DNA from: Arsenophonus sp052174455
GTDB lineage: Bacteria > Pseudomonadota > Gammaproteobacteria > Enterobacterales > Enterobacteriaceae
Assembly (NCBI GenBank): GCA_052174455.1
Contig: JBQMRP010000075.1
Coordinates: forward strand, 144,496 to 208,495
Direction: 5' to 3'
Length of the DNA stretch: 64,000 nt
The position numbers and the translations under genes are program-made. The notes beneath the pieces were generated by a model that did not search any database, was not told the DNA's origin, and worked only from the letters and a program-made list of their open reading frames with translations. Below are positions 19,509 through 30,560 of this stretch, in pieces. Every line of letters begins with the position of its first letter. The first letter of the stretch is position 1.

Positions 19509-20033
19509 CTACGTTAAGTCTATAGGTAGGCTATTATTTAATGTTACTGCACTATTTTGCAGTGAAATAACCATTGGAGCAAATTCTTTCATAACGCGTC
19601 GATAAACATCGCGTTTAAAAGAAACAACCTGACGAACAGGATACCAATAACTCACCCAACGCCAAGTATCAAATTCAGGCGTTTTACTTATTTGCACATT
19701 AATATTATGTTCATCACAAAGCAATTGTAACAAAAACCAACGCTGCTTTTGCCCAATACAAACTGGCTTTGTATCCCAGCGCACCAAACGTTTTGGTAAT
19801 TTGTACCGTAACCAGTTCCGGGTAGATGCCAATATTTTAACATCTTTATGATCCAACCCAACCTCTTCGAATAATTCCCGATACATTGCCTGTTCTGACA
19901 ATTCTTCAGGATTAATTCCACCTTGAGGGAACTGCCATGAACGCTTCCCATAGCGACGAGCCCATAAGACTTGAGTTTGCCGATTACAAATTATAATTCC
20001 TACATTCGGGCGGTAGCCATCATTGTCAACCAT
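19509..20033 (-). CDS. rppH: RNA pyrophosphohydrolase
   Basis: RppH removes pyrophosphate from the 5' end of mRNA and so triggers RNase E-dependent decay. The 174-residue protein (E. coli 176) is a Nudix hydrolase with the complete box at residues 38-60 (GGINPEELSEQAMYRELFEEVGL region: Gly, the REL and EEVGL with metal-binding Glu residues intact). The SWQFPQGG approach, LASTRNWLRYKLPKRLVRWD and WYPVRQVVSFKRDVYRRVM blocks are typical. In E. coli it heads an rppH-ptsP unit; ptsP is gone here. The 312-base gap to divergent thiB must hold its promoter. Confidence 0.97.
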   Translation of the reverse strand: MVDNDGYRPNVGIIICNRQTQVLWARRYGKRSWQFPQGGINPEELSEQAMYRELFEEVGLDHKDVKILASTRNWLRYKLPKRLVRWDTKPVCIGQKQRWFLLQLLCDEHNINVQISKTPEFDTWRWVSYWYPVRQVVSFKRDVYRRVMKEFAPMVISLQNSAVTLNNSLPIDLT

Positions 20034-20149
20034 CTGACTACCTCATTAAAATTTAAAAGATAACTTATTATTTTATGTTACTCTATATAGTAATCCTTTA
20101 TCAAATATAGTATTTGCAATTATAAAATAACATCTTACAATAAAACTAT

Positions 20150-20250
20150 CTCAATGAGGTTTTAGTTATCAGTTCAATATTATTAATAGCTGAATAGAAA
20201 AACTCGTCGAACCTGATCCCCCGATTAATATCGTCGTAGGGATTTAAGCA
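20150..20250 (+). promoter_or_regulatory. TPP riboswitch (THI element), core partly diverged
   Basis: Upstream of thiB the plus strand carries the conserved right half of a thiamine-pyrophosphate riboswitch: GAACCTGATC at 20209-20218, then the P4/P5 arm with ATTAATAT and the invariant CGTAGGGA at 20234-20241. The left half is less regular: the usual CUGAGA pyrimidine-sensor core appears as CTGAATAGA near 20190-20198, with GAGGT-like bases near 20157. The distance of about 95 bases to the TTG start leaves room for an expression platform. ThiBPQ control by TPP is known in enterobacteria. Whether this eroded aptamer still binds TPP is open. Confidence 0.8.
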
Positions 20251-20345
20251 ATCCTAATGATTTATTCGTTCATAAATAGCTTCATTAACTGTCTATTCCT
20301 TATATCTTGCATTACTTTTATTTAATCATATAGGAGAACTCAGTA

Positions 20346-21347
20346 TTGAAGAATTTACTATTAAAAATAGTTAGTGCTAACTTAATTTGTTGTTCAGCTT
20401 TTGCTCTCCAGCCAAAACCTATATTAACTGTTTACACTTATTATTCCTTTATTGCAGATTGGGGACCAGGGCCTGCAATAAAGCTTGCCTTTGAACAAAT
20501 ATGTCACTGTGAACTAAAGTTAATTGGCCTAAATGATGGAATAGGATTATTAAATCGCCTTAGAATGGAAGGGAAAAATAGCCAAGCCGATATTGTTCTC
20601 GGACTTGATAATAACTTAATTGATCTGGCAAAAAAAACGGGCTTGTTTACGGAGAGTCAAGTTGACACCAGTCAACTGAAATTACCAATAAAATGGAATA
20701 ACAATATTTTTATCCCTTACGATTATGGTTATTTTGCTTTTATTTATAATAAAACACGGATCACTAAAATACCTAAAAGTTTCGATGAACTTATTAATAG
20801 CACTCAACTATGGAAAATTATTTACCAAGATCCACGTACCAGTACACCAGGTTTAGGGTTATTACTTTGGATACAAAAAATTTATGGAGAAAACAGTACC
20901 CAAGCTTGGCAAAAAATAGCTAAAAAAACTGTAACTGTTACTAAAGGTTGGAGCGAATCATATGGATTACTCTTAAAAGGTGAAAGTGATTTCGTTCTAA
21001 GTTATAGTTCTTCACCAGGTTATCATCTGTTAAATGATAAAAAAAATAATTATGCTGCTGCCCTATTTAGTGAAGGTCATTACCTGCAAATTGAAGTGGC
21101 TGCTCGATTAAAAACAAGTAAGCAGCCTAAACTTGCTCAACAATTCATACAATTTATGCTCTCACCAAAATTCCAAAAAACATTACCGACAACCAATTGG
21201 ATGTATCCGGTCATTGATATTCCCCTAGTTGACGTTTATCAACAAATACCAGTACCAAAAAAATCATTGCAATTTAATCCAGAAGATATTACTCAACATC
21301 GCAATCAATGGATCTATTTATGGCAAAATGCCGTCAGCCACCAATAG
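20346..21347 (+). CDS. thiB: thiamine/TPP-binding periplasmic protein
   Basis: ThiB captures thiamine, its monophosphate and TPP in the periplasm for the ThiPQ ABC importer. The 333-residue protein (E. coli 327) has a signal peptide (to about residue 20, FALQP) and matches along its length, with VYTYYSFIADWGPGPAI, LRMEGKNSQADIVLGLDNNL, YQDPRTSTPGLGLLLW, TVTKGWSESYGLLLKGESD and TNWMYPV. The start codon is TTG, preceded by AGGAG nine bases upstream. It overlaps thiP and is first gene of thiBPQ, under the TPP riboswitch. An importer kept this well suggests that thiamine comes from the host or a co-symbiont. Confidence 0.96.
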   Translation: MKNLLLKIVSANLICCSAFALQPKPILTVYTYYSFIADWGPGPAIKLAFEQICHCELKLIGLNDGIGLLNRLRMEGKNSQADIVLGLDNNLIDLAKKTGLFTESQVDTSQLKLPIKWNNNIFIPYDYGYFAFIYNKTRITKIPKSFDELINSTQLWKIIYQDPRTSTPGLGLLLWIQKIYGENSTQAWQKIAKKTVTVTKGWSESYGLLLKGESDFVLSYSSSPGYHLLNDKKNNYAAALFSEGHYLQIEVAARLKTSKQPKLAQQFIQFMLSPKFQKTLPTTNWMYPVIDIPLVDVYQQIPVPKKSLQFNPEDITQHRNQWIYLWQNAVSHQ

Positions 21348-22915
21348 GTAGTTCACTTTGGCCTAACATAGTCGTGTCAGGCCTATTAATCACTATTGTA
21401 GTAGTCACTTTTAGCACTTTATGGTTACATGCCTCTCACATAAGTTGGAAAGAATTTATTGATGATAGTTATTTATGGCACATCATTGGATTTACATTTT
21501 GGCAAGCATTATTATCAACCTTATTATCGGTTATCCCTGGAATATTTCTAGCTAAAGCTCTTTTTAGACGGCATTTTAAAGGTCGGACACTGTTTTTACG
21601 TTTATGTTCAATGATAATAGTATTGCCAGTACTAGTGTCTATTTTTGGCTTATTAACCGTTTATGGTCGTATGGGATGGATTGCTCAACTTTGTCAATGG
21701 TTAGGTATTAATTACCAATTTACTCCTTACGGCCTAAAAGGTATTTTATTAGCACATGTCTTTTTTAATTTACCTTTAGCTAGCCAGATGTTATTACTCT
21801 CACTAGAGAGTATTGCAGTTGAGCAACGCCAGCTTGCAGCGCAACTAGGCATGAACCGATGGCAAGATTTTTTGGTTGTTGAATGGCCTTATCTTAGGAG
21901 ACAGATTTTACCAACATCTGTCCTGATTTTTATGCTTTGTTTCGCCAGTTTTTCTACCGTACTGACACTTGGCGGTGGGCCTGCTGTAACCACCATTGAA
22001 CTTGCTATTTATCAATCATTAAGTTATGATTTTGACCTCAATAAGGCCGCTTTATTAGCTTTAATTCAATTTTTTTGCTGTTTAGGGCTGGTATTATTAA
22101 GCCAAAAATTAAATGTCATCTTTTTTGTCGGCGCTAGTCAACAATTGCGATGGAAAAATCCAGCTGATACTCGATGGCAGAAATGGTCGGATACATTGCT
22201 GATTAGCATGACTCTATTTTTTTTAATTCTACCTTTATTAGCTATTATTGTTGATGGTTTAAACTTAACACTATTAGAGGTGTTACAACAACCAAGCTTA
22301 TGGCAAGCGTGCATTAATTCGATTTTTATCGCTATTAGTTCTGGAGTACTTTGTATTATTTTTACTATGATGCTACTTTGGAGTAGTCGTGAATTACGTC
22401 TTTGTGGCTCAATATTACTTTATCGAATCTTTGAATTAAGTGGGTTATTAATCCTAGCGATACCAAGTATAGTTTTAGCGACTGCATTCTTTTTATTACT
22501 TAATAATACCGTTATTTTACCTTACTCTCCTTATAGTTTAATTATCTTGACGAATGCTTTAATGGCTATTCCATATGCCTTAAAAATATTAGAAAATCCA
22601 ATGTATGACTTAGCTGAACGCTATAATTTATTATGTATTTCATTACAAATCAAAGGTATAAATCGATTAGTTTTAATTGAATTAAAAGCCTTAAAACATA
22701 CAATAGGAGAAGCCTTCACTTTTACCTGCATGCTCTCAATAGGTGATTTTAGTATTATTGCACTATTTGGTAATGAGAACTTTCTTACCCTACCTTATTA
22801 TCTCTATCAACAATTAGGCTCTTATCGTAATAATGATGCGGCAGTTACTGCATTGTTAATGCTATTAGTTTGTTTTAGTTTATTAAAGTGTTTCTCAGGA
22901 AAAAAGCATGATTAA
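21320..22915 (+). CDS. thiP: thiamine ABC transporter permease
   Basis: ThiP is the inner-membrane channel of the thiamine/TPP importer. The protein is a tandem fusion of two ABC permease domains with about 12 membrane segments. The first coupling (EAA-type) loop is EQRQLAAQLGM followed by VVEWPYLRRQI (about residues 175-200). The second, decayed from the consensus but present, is around LQIKGINRLVLIELKALK near 455. I chose Met at 21320 (MAKCRQPP) because E. coli ThiP begins MATRRQP; a Met four codons earlier is possible. It overlaps thiB by 28 bases and thiQ by 8, so the three are translated as one unit. Confidence 0.95.
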   Translation: MAKCRQPPIGSSLWPNIVVSGLLITIVVVTFSTLWLHASHISWKEFIDDSYLWHIIGFTFWQALLSTLLSVIPGIFLAKALFRRHFKGRTLFLRLCSMIIVLPVLVSIFGLLTVYGRMGWIAQLCQWLGINYQFTPYGLKGILLAHVFFNLPLASQMLLLSLESIAVEQRQLAAQLGMNRWQDFLVVEWPYLRRQILPTSVLIFMLCFASFSTVLTLGGGPAVTTIELAIYQSLSYDFDLNKAALLALIQFFCCLGLVLLSQKLNVIFFVGASQQLRWKNPADTRWQKWSDTLLISMTLFFLILPLLAIIVDGLNLTLLEVLQQPSLWQACINSIFIAISSGVLCIIFTMMLLWSSRELRLCGSILLYRIFELSGLLILAIPSIVLATAFFLLLNNTVILPYSPYSLIILTNALMAIPYALKILENPMYDLAERYNLLCISLQIKGINRLVLIELKALKHTIGEAFTFTCMLSIGDFSIIALFGNENFLTLPYYLYQQLGSYRNNDAAVTALLMLLVCFSLLKCFSGKKHD

Positions 22916-23654
22916 ATTAGATGAACTTATCTATTGTTATGAAAATCTAATAATGCAGTTTAATTTTCAAGTAAATAAAGCTGAAAGGGTGGCTATATTA
23001 GGCCCTAGTGGCGCAGGGAAAAGCACTCTACTAAATTTAATCGCCGGATTTCAGTATCCAAAACAGGGTAAAATTTGGCTAAATAACCAAAATCATACCG
23101 ATACACCACCTGCTAAGCGCCCAGTTTCTTTCCTTTTCCAGGAAAATAATCTCTTTTCTCATTTAACTGTTTGGCAAAATATTGCTTTAGGCATTTCACC
23201 AAATTTACGTTTAAAGCGATTCCAACATCGCGCAGTAAAGAAGATCATAGAACAAGTTTCACTTAATAATTGTATAACTCGTTTACCATCTCAAATATCA
23301 GGCGGACAGCGTCAACGTACTGCGTTAGCACGTTGTTTGATTTGCCAAAAACAAATTTTGTTATTAGATGAACCTTTTTCTGCTCTCGATCCTGCATTAC
23401 ATAATGAAATGTTAATATTACTTAAACAGGTATGTAATGAACGTCAATTAACCTTACTAATGGTTTCTCATAATTTAAAAGATACTAGCCAAATAGCAAC
23501 TCGGTCTATCGTTATTGCAGATGGAAAAATTGCCTATGACGGTCAACCAGATTGGTTAATTAATGGTTCAACACCAGCAAGTATACTGCTCTGGGTATAT
23601 TTCATTCCTAATTTATTTATAAAATTAATTTCTAATTCATACTTTGTCTGGTAA
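22908..23654 (+). CDS. thiQ: thiamine ABC transporter ATP-binding protein, altered C-terminus
   Basis: ThiQ powers thiamine import. The ABC motifs are complete: Walker A GPSGAGKST (residues 32-40), Q-loop in LFQENNLFSHLT, signature SGGQRQRTALARC, Walker B ILLLDEPFSALDPAL and the switch His in MVSHN. The family normally ends with a LLGITG-like tail at about 232 residues. Here the frame passes PASILL (near 23586) as WVYFIPN and continues to residue 248. Removing one T near 23592 would give LLGY, so a single-base insertion seems to have shifted the last few codons into a neutral extension. An IS256 remnant starts about 80 bases after the stop. The core ATPase looks functional. Confidence 0.93.
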   Translation: MIKLDELIYCYENLIMQFNFQVNKAERVAILGPSGAGKSTLLNLIAGFQYPKQGKIWLNNQNHTDTPPAKRPVSFLFQENNLFSHLTVWQNIALGISPNLRLKRFQHRAVKKIIEQVSLNNCITRLPSQISGGQRQRTALARCLICQKQILLLDEPFSALDPALHNEMLILLKQVCNERQLTLLMVSHNLKDTSQIATRSIVIADGKIAYDGQPDWLINGSTPASILLWVYFIPNLFIKLISNSYFVW

Positions 23655-23734
23655 TTAGAATTAGAGAATCATGTTCATTTCTGTTGCATAAGATTTTAAA
23701 AAAAATTATGTTTATTTTTCTAATTAATTTATGG

Positions 23735-25050
23735 ATGATTTCATCAATAAATAAATGATATATCATGAAAAGCCTACCCTAAGGTATCCGCTAAACTAAA
23801 TATTACCTGTGATCTCTTGCATGAACTTATTTGTAATGCTACTAGAAGCTGATAGGCGCTGTTATTGATGGTGAGTTCTAAGGAATAACTACGATAATAT
23901 GTTGAACGCCTTCTTGTTCGGCGAAAGGTCATTGTACTTCAACCATAACAATATGTGCTGCTACAGCAAACCATAAAAACTGATATTGACGATGTTGAGA
24001 TTAAAGTATCTAAAGTTCAGAGATCGCGCCGGCAACAGAATATACTTCAATAGCTCCTTCCTACCGTCTTATCTGAAGTATATAAAATGCGACAAAGAAT
24101 TATTCTTCTCATATCTGTACCTGCGAATTTTATTCACAGGTAATTTTATAATTCTGGAGGTAATTTCTTGGTTAAAAATCACATAGTCTCCTTATTAGAG
24201 AGATCATTGGGAGACTGAAACAGGGAATAACCTTGAAGGGTATAGGAAATGCTCGTTACATGATTTAGCGATACGCCTAACGTTTATTTCTTAACCGATC
24301 AATATGCCCGGTCCTGTCAGCTAAGCTAATCACTTTTATCTACTACTTATTATCAACATTAGTGCGCATAGATATGCGAAGGTTATTACGCTAGAAGATT
24401 CTTATGAGAATAAGAAGAGAATTAGGCATAAATTTTTAATAACTAACGAGCGCGTTGTTTAATCGTATATCCGAAGATCATTAGGAGAGACGGTGCCCTT
24501 GATTTTAGAATAGGAATGCTAAAGATGTTCCCGGATATTCAGCTAATGGTGTTGAGTACACAAAATAACTAATGTAGTTAGTTTTATTTCCTAAAGGGGA
24601 TGCAATCGAATTAAGGGTAAACTGCGGGAGATTTGGCTAGCAGAGAATTGTGATACCGCTAATAAAGTTAGCTATTTTATTGCAAGCTTTTTAGCGTATC
24701 CTGCAGCGATCAAGAAGCTGGAGGAAAGAACGCAATAAGAATCTGCTGGCATTCTATGATTCCCGTCATCACACTGGTCGTCAATAAGAACGAAGAATCT
24801 AATTAAATTGGTTTTTTGCAATAGTTAAAACATAAAGCTGATATCGAAGCACTGTAACTTGAGAAAAATAACTCTTTCATGGTATTTAAGCTACTCCCGT
24901 CTACTCAAAAAAGCTGGAATCGGTTAAGGGGATTTGACATTCTAATTCCTGTTATGGTGAAATAACCTTCAATTTAAGGATGGAGAATAGATTTATGAAG
25001 TATCAAAGTGAAACCTGATTATCATAAACTAGATTTACTAATAACTCCAA
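23735..25050 (+). mobile_element. IS256-family element, degenerate
   Basis: A nearly full-length dead copy. One open piece at 23986-24186 still reads LKYLKFRDRAGNRIYFNSSFLPSYLK, the KVPKxRD-type segment typical of IS256 transposases. The shared 3' terminus is near 24960-25040. The extreme 5' end is worn. It lies directly between thiQ and an IS1595 remnant. Confidence 0.78.
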
Positions 25051-25069
25051 TTATTGTTATTTAAACAAT

Positions 25070-26010
25070 CTTCTCTAGGCTAGATAATTAGCTAAATAAA
25101 ACGATCTCATATCATAGAATCTACTTAACTATTTTTTAATTGGCTGATATAATTATTCACATTTTAAATGCGGAATTAATTACTAACAATTCTCTGGTTA
25201 CCTATAACCTTATTAGGCGATAGTGACTATCTTTATCCTTGTTGGTAAAGGTTTCGCACCATTTAGGTTATTTTGAGCAAAGAATGGGAGACTTTTTATC
25301 AATAATTAGCTCAAGAAAATGCCTAATACATTCTATATTAAACTCTTCAAGAATCTTATCGCTTACATGATACTATCGATCTTGGATGATTAAAACTGTA
25401 ACTTATTCTTTCCTTTTATTTCCTTCTCTCCCGCGTTTTCTATCTTTTTTATATGGGATTTAATAATTCTATTTAAAGGATTCAGTAGAATTTTTCACTA
25501 ACTTCGATAATACCACTTAGTACATTTAAGTTAGCTATCGTTGCTGAAAAAAACAGTGATCTCTCAATCTGAACGCTGCTTTAAAAATTAATGCCTATTT
25601 GTTTTTCTTACCCCCATAAAGTCAAGCTATGTAAAATACATCGTAAATAACTAAACTATTTATCCTTGTGATATAGTTTTACTATATGATTTCTAATAAG
25701 ATCTTAAATTTTTTTCTGTAATCGGAGATTTTGGAACGATATCACTGAACTCTAATGATTTTCCCTAGCGATCACATATTCACTATGACAATATAGCAGG
25801 ATAAAGCGAAATCAATTTCTTCAAAGCATTATCGATATTTCGATATAATATCACTAAACACAATTAATAAATATAGCTTTATATTGACTGTGAATGGAAA
25901 AGAATCACTTTGATCCGTATGACTACTTACCTTTATAGAAAACTTCTGTAGGTAATCTCTTTATTACAGTATAATAGATTCTTACCAACAACCTTTGCCA
26001 ACATAACTAT
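25070..26010 (-). mobile_element. IS1595-family element, degenerate
   Basis: The minus strand aligns with the IS1595-type copies at 3251-4282 and 62935-63875. It shows the basic region read on minus near 25400-25440, the threonine/leucine-rich block near 25640-25700, and the 5' terminal repeat near 25985-26009. The 3' end is truncated by the neighbouring IS256 copy. Dead frame. Confidence 0.68.
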
Positions 26011-29000
26011 TAATTCTCATTTTCTGTTGATTAGATCAATCAACCTGTTGCTTATAGTCCTGCAAGTTGTTTATCTGCTATTCCGTAATTTTAATTTTAT
26101 TTTTAAGAATAAAATAGTTTTTTTGAGCGGGTATTATCTGTAAGCCTAACTCTGCCTACATAATGCATGCAGGCAACTGTGCTTACCAGTTGTTACTATG
26201 TAACAAGGGTAATATTGATCTGCAATCGAGAACAATTAGCAGCTTTATCTCACACAATTTAAGGAATAAGGTCTTATCATATTCAAGCTCTTTGGTGTGT
26301 TGTGTATATACAATACCGTAATAGTTTCTATCTTCTAATTTAGCTATTAAAATGCAACCTATTGTTTTTTCCGTATCTGATACAGCAATCTTTCATGCTT
26401 TTTCAGCATCGAAATACAAGATTATATTCCTAGTATTAGAATAAGTAGAAAGCTATAATAAAAAAAATTCTTTAGTTTATTTTTACATAAAATGCTATCC
26501 GATTTAATCGGCATTGAGGTTTCAAATTTAACTCAAATATTGCTTTCGCTTTTTTTTTGAAACGTTCTTTTAATAAAAATTTTTTTTACTCACTAAAACA
26601 AGTTAGTTGCTAAAAATGGCTGCATACATGGTAAAATTAATATCTACATGGAGCAAGTAGCTTTTATTGTCTTTTAATTTGAGTCTGATACTTTCCAGCC
26701 AAGACTTTGGCAAAATGTAACAAATCTACAAACATTTTACCTTTTTCAATGAAAGTATATTACGGCGACAATATTCTATCACTACATCCGCGTTAATCTA
26801 AACCACTAACTACTCTTATCCCTACTTAATGAATTTAGTTACTCCATGCTTTTCAATAAATTCAGCATAATTCTTCATTCTGTTCTTTTTCTCATATATT
26901 TAAGAAAAATCACCTAAGTCGCGCACCTTGAATTGAATAAAGTTTCTTATCAGTTATTCAGATTTTTAATTAATTTTTTTCTTTTCTAAGTAGTGTCATC
27001 AGATTACTATCTCTCTGATCATACTCAATAAAATAATACTTTCATCTAGTGAGATCCTATCTCGCATCTGCTTAATAATTAGTTCTGTTAAGCCAATCAA
27101 CTCAAGTAAGTTAATATATTAACTTACTTCTAACTCAGTTATCTTTTCAAATACGCTTACCTGTGGTTCGTAACTATAATAGCTCATTATCATTAAACAT
27201 TTCTCACTCTTGAAGAATTAATAAAGCTAATAGATAGCTTAAGCACTGTTGCTAGTAGCATAGATACACGTAGGCTAAAATTTAACCGATCTCTTTTTAA
27301 GCAGTTTTAATGTTTTGCTATAAATTTTATAGAGAAATTGACGATACTGTTTACACGGGGAACGTTAAATCTTCAGATTTTGTTTTAGCTTTACGTATAG
27401 CATTGATGTATTCAACCATCTAAAAGATGCTCATAGCAGGTCTTTTGAAAAGAAATAGTACGATAACATTTAAATATTGTATTGATTGTGTTTTCCATTT
27501 GAAATAAATCCTTACTGCAAAAGAAATCAATCTGTTGAGGCTTGTTAGTACTAACCAATTTCCTTAAGGAGTCATTTTAAATACTTCAGATTCGATGCAA
27601 TTATTTGTACAGAATTATGGGATAACAAGTAAACCTTAAATGATCCAAAGGCTCATTAGGTTGATTTGCTGAGTAAATATGCTTTTAAATAAAACTCTCG
27701 TTCTGCTACATTCAGTTAATAACCTTGTTTTATACCTTTTTCTTGATGCTATTTCCATTGTTACATCTGGTTACAAGCACCTTGCATATCTTCGGCTTTT
27801 AACTTTTTAAGTATATTGAACTTTTAAATCTCCCACTACCGATGTTATAAATAAATGAACTCAAAGCAGATTTTTACAAAATTAGTAAGTGCAAAACAGC
27901 AATATAACGTTCAACTATGACACGTGCTACCTGAAAATCTTGTTTTATCAAAGCGTTGCATTATTTTTCGTTATAAATTTCCACTGGCATAATATCCTTG
28001 TCAGTATGACCGTGACAGATAGATATACCCACACCCCACCATCACGATAGGATTTAGCGCTTACCTTCGTCACACTTTCACCAAGACCTGAAGTAGATAC
28101 TAACACATCACCTGTCGTTGGTAAAAAAAAGTGTTTTTTGAAAATTCATTACCTATTTCTCGTTTTACAACGGCGCCCTTTGTGCCGGTAATACTATTTG
28201 AGAACAACGCTAAGAATTAAATAAAATAATCCTTGAAATTAAAACCTATTCACTAAGTAATAATACGCACACAAAAAGAACGTTCTTTTTCTGGCACCAT
28301 AGGAGGCGGTGCCCAGTTGTATATTTCAATGTTATTCATAAATAACTTGTTTATTTATTTAATTTAGCAGAATATTAACGGTTAATAATATTTATCAATA
28401 ATTACTATACACTTTTACCGCTCTTGATATCGCTGTTTCATTAATTTCTTCAATCTCATCAATCCTACTTATAAATCATCATTCTAAATATTTGGCTTGG
28501 TTAACGCGTCCAAATACTTCCTTTCTATAGTTATCAACATTTTATTTTCTCTTATCTGGAAGATATAGATTTAATAACACTAAAATTTTATCATAGAATC
28601 TATGATAACCATACTGCATGTAATCCTTAGCAATGCAATTTCCCTCATATGTTTGAATTTCTTTCCAGCTTTACTGAGATATTAAGCGATGTGCATTACA
28701 TATCTAACAATGGTTAACGCTTGTAGAAAATGGAATTCAATAATTATTTGCAATTCTGACCTTGCTAGAAAATATTTATCTATGAAACTTTGAAATGATG
28801 AAATCATACCTTAAACCGGATAATGATATTTATCATTAATAGTAAAATATTAAAGCAATGCAAAGTACAATAGAAGAAAAGAATTAAAAATGAAAAATAA
28901 AAAATCAGATAAAATTTTTATATTTTTTATTATCTTTCACGCTATTTTTAATAACTTTTTTTTTTGGATATACATCATCTGTATTCAAGCATTCTTTATT

Positions 29001-29799
29001 GTTGCCAAATAAATAATACGCTTCCTTTTTCTATTGCTTATCTTTCCTTCTTTGTCTTATTTCAGTAGAGAAAAATAACAGTCGTTATTTTCAGTGATGA
29101 AATACACTTCATCGTATGTTTTAATGCTTCATAAAGGCATTTTGTATATGTATCAGAAGACAAGTAATATCATAATTATTTTTCTGCTTGCGATATTATG
29201 TTGTTCAGAAACTTTTTACTCAAGACATAACCTTACTGTATAGTACATATTGAAAAGATTACACCTTAATTTTTACAGTAAGAATTAAATGCATCGTGAT
29301 TTTCAGTTAAAATTCTGGCTAGAATCTTGCTTTTATTGGCGATATCGTCCAATTTAAAACTAAATTCAGCATTTAATCCTTTAAATACTTAAATAGGCGT
29401 TTGCTATCTATCTTTATAAACCTTTCACGTATTGATGATTAAAGATATTTAGACCATTATAGAGTTTTGATATAAGAGAATCTTCTAGACTTTCTTAATT
29501 ATGCAGTGTTGTGTTGGTTTCATGTTTTTATTCTCTTTAATTTTTACAGCTATACCCTAGAGTTTAAGATCAGTATTAAGTGTTTTCTAAATAGAATATT
29601 CTTTATTCGCGCATTTCTTAACCAGCCTATTTACTTATCGAGTGCTGATAACTTCGTATAAAAACTAGTTTTTATGAAAATATCATTTAGTTAATATCTT
29701 AAAATTTAATAAATTCTATCCACTTACTACTGTAAGTATGTTTAGTGTTGAGTAGGGTTTTTGTACCGCATCATCTAAAAATGCTGCTTGAGCAATTTT
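26011..29799. other. eroded, AT-rich region; minus-strand coding relics, unassigned
   Basis: No intact gene in about 3.8 kb. The minus strand keeps several coherent-looking pieces: DTEKTIGCILIAKLEDRNYY (about 26380-26320), YAEFIEKHGVTKFIK (about 26855-26810) and an apparent start MNNIEIYNWAPPP (28340 downward) with a stop soon after. Their shared strand suggests one former operon or mobile region with the DnaC-like relic upstream. I could not assign any family. No tRNA or structured RNA was recognised. Confidence 0.35.
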
Positions 29800-30560
29800 T
29801 AGCACTATTTAAATTAATTCTAGCTCACGTTGATTGCATGCAGCTATACGCGTAAACGGAAACCTTCCCCCACCTAACGACAGAGCAGAATCGCTACCAT
29901 CGTTCATACAGTTAATTACCTGTTCCAAGATAAATCAAGATAATTCATCCTAATAGATTATTGATAATAATCATCGGTTTTATTGCCTCATAACGCGTAT
30001 TAATGATCTTAAAACAATACAACTTTTTCCTCTTCGTTGTCAAACTGAACAGAAAGTTCATCGATGATAAACAAATCAAGCTTAATATGGTATTTAATAA
30101 CATCGACCTCTGATAAATCAAATCGAAATTTTTCTTACATATTTATTTGAATACTTTCACAATCCATAAGTCTGTCGTGAATAGCTCAGAACTTTAGTTT
30201 ACGTTAATAACGTGCTTTGCAATAGCTAACATCAGAGAACTTTTGCTATAACAGCTTAGTACACATCACAAAACCGCCACAATCTTTAAAGTGTTTAAAA
30301 TGATAGATTGATAGGCGTTACAAATTTTAAGCAACATACTAAATTCAATTCATTGCTTATAAGTTTCCAAGGTCTATATCGGAAAGGGTTCATGCGGGTT
30401 TAAAATCTATAAGCGTTTTAATTCTACTCCGTTTTCGGTATTTCTCCTGCTCTGCCTTCGTTTTCTCTAACTGCATTAATTTTCTATCAGAAATAGAAGG
30501 CCATTCAGTTTTTATTTCAATCTTTTTCTGTGAAATAACATTCTGCAATAGCGGTTTTTT
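29800..30560 (-). pseudogene. DnaC-like helicase-loader pseudogene (phage/plasmid type)
   Basis: The minus strand, read across frameshifts, gives the C-terminal ATPase part of a DnaC/IstB-like AAA+ loader: DRLMDCES, DLSEVDVI, LDLFIIDELSVQFDNEEE (Walker B region), then INTRYEAIKPMIIINNL (sensor-type segment) and a weak ERVI-like end. This pattern, with VQF after the Asp-Glu, is nearer the loaders of phages and plasmids than chromosomal DnaC. IstB of IS21 is less likely, as IstB typically reads IDEIGYLP here. The gene has many stops. The preceding minus-strand DNA (30560-30850) also looks formerly coding, perhaps a replication-initiation partner. Confidence 0.5.
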
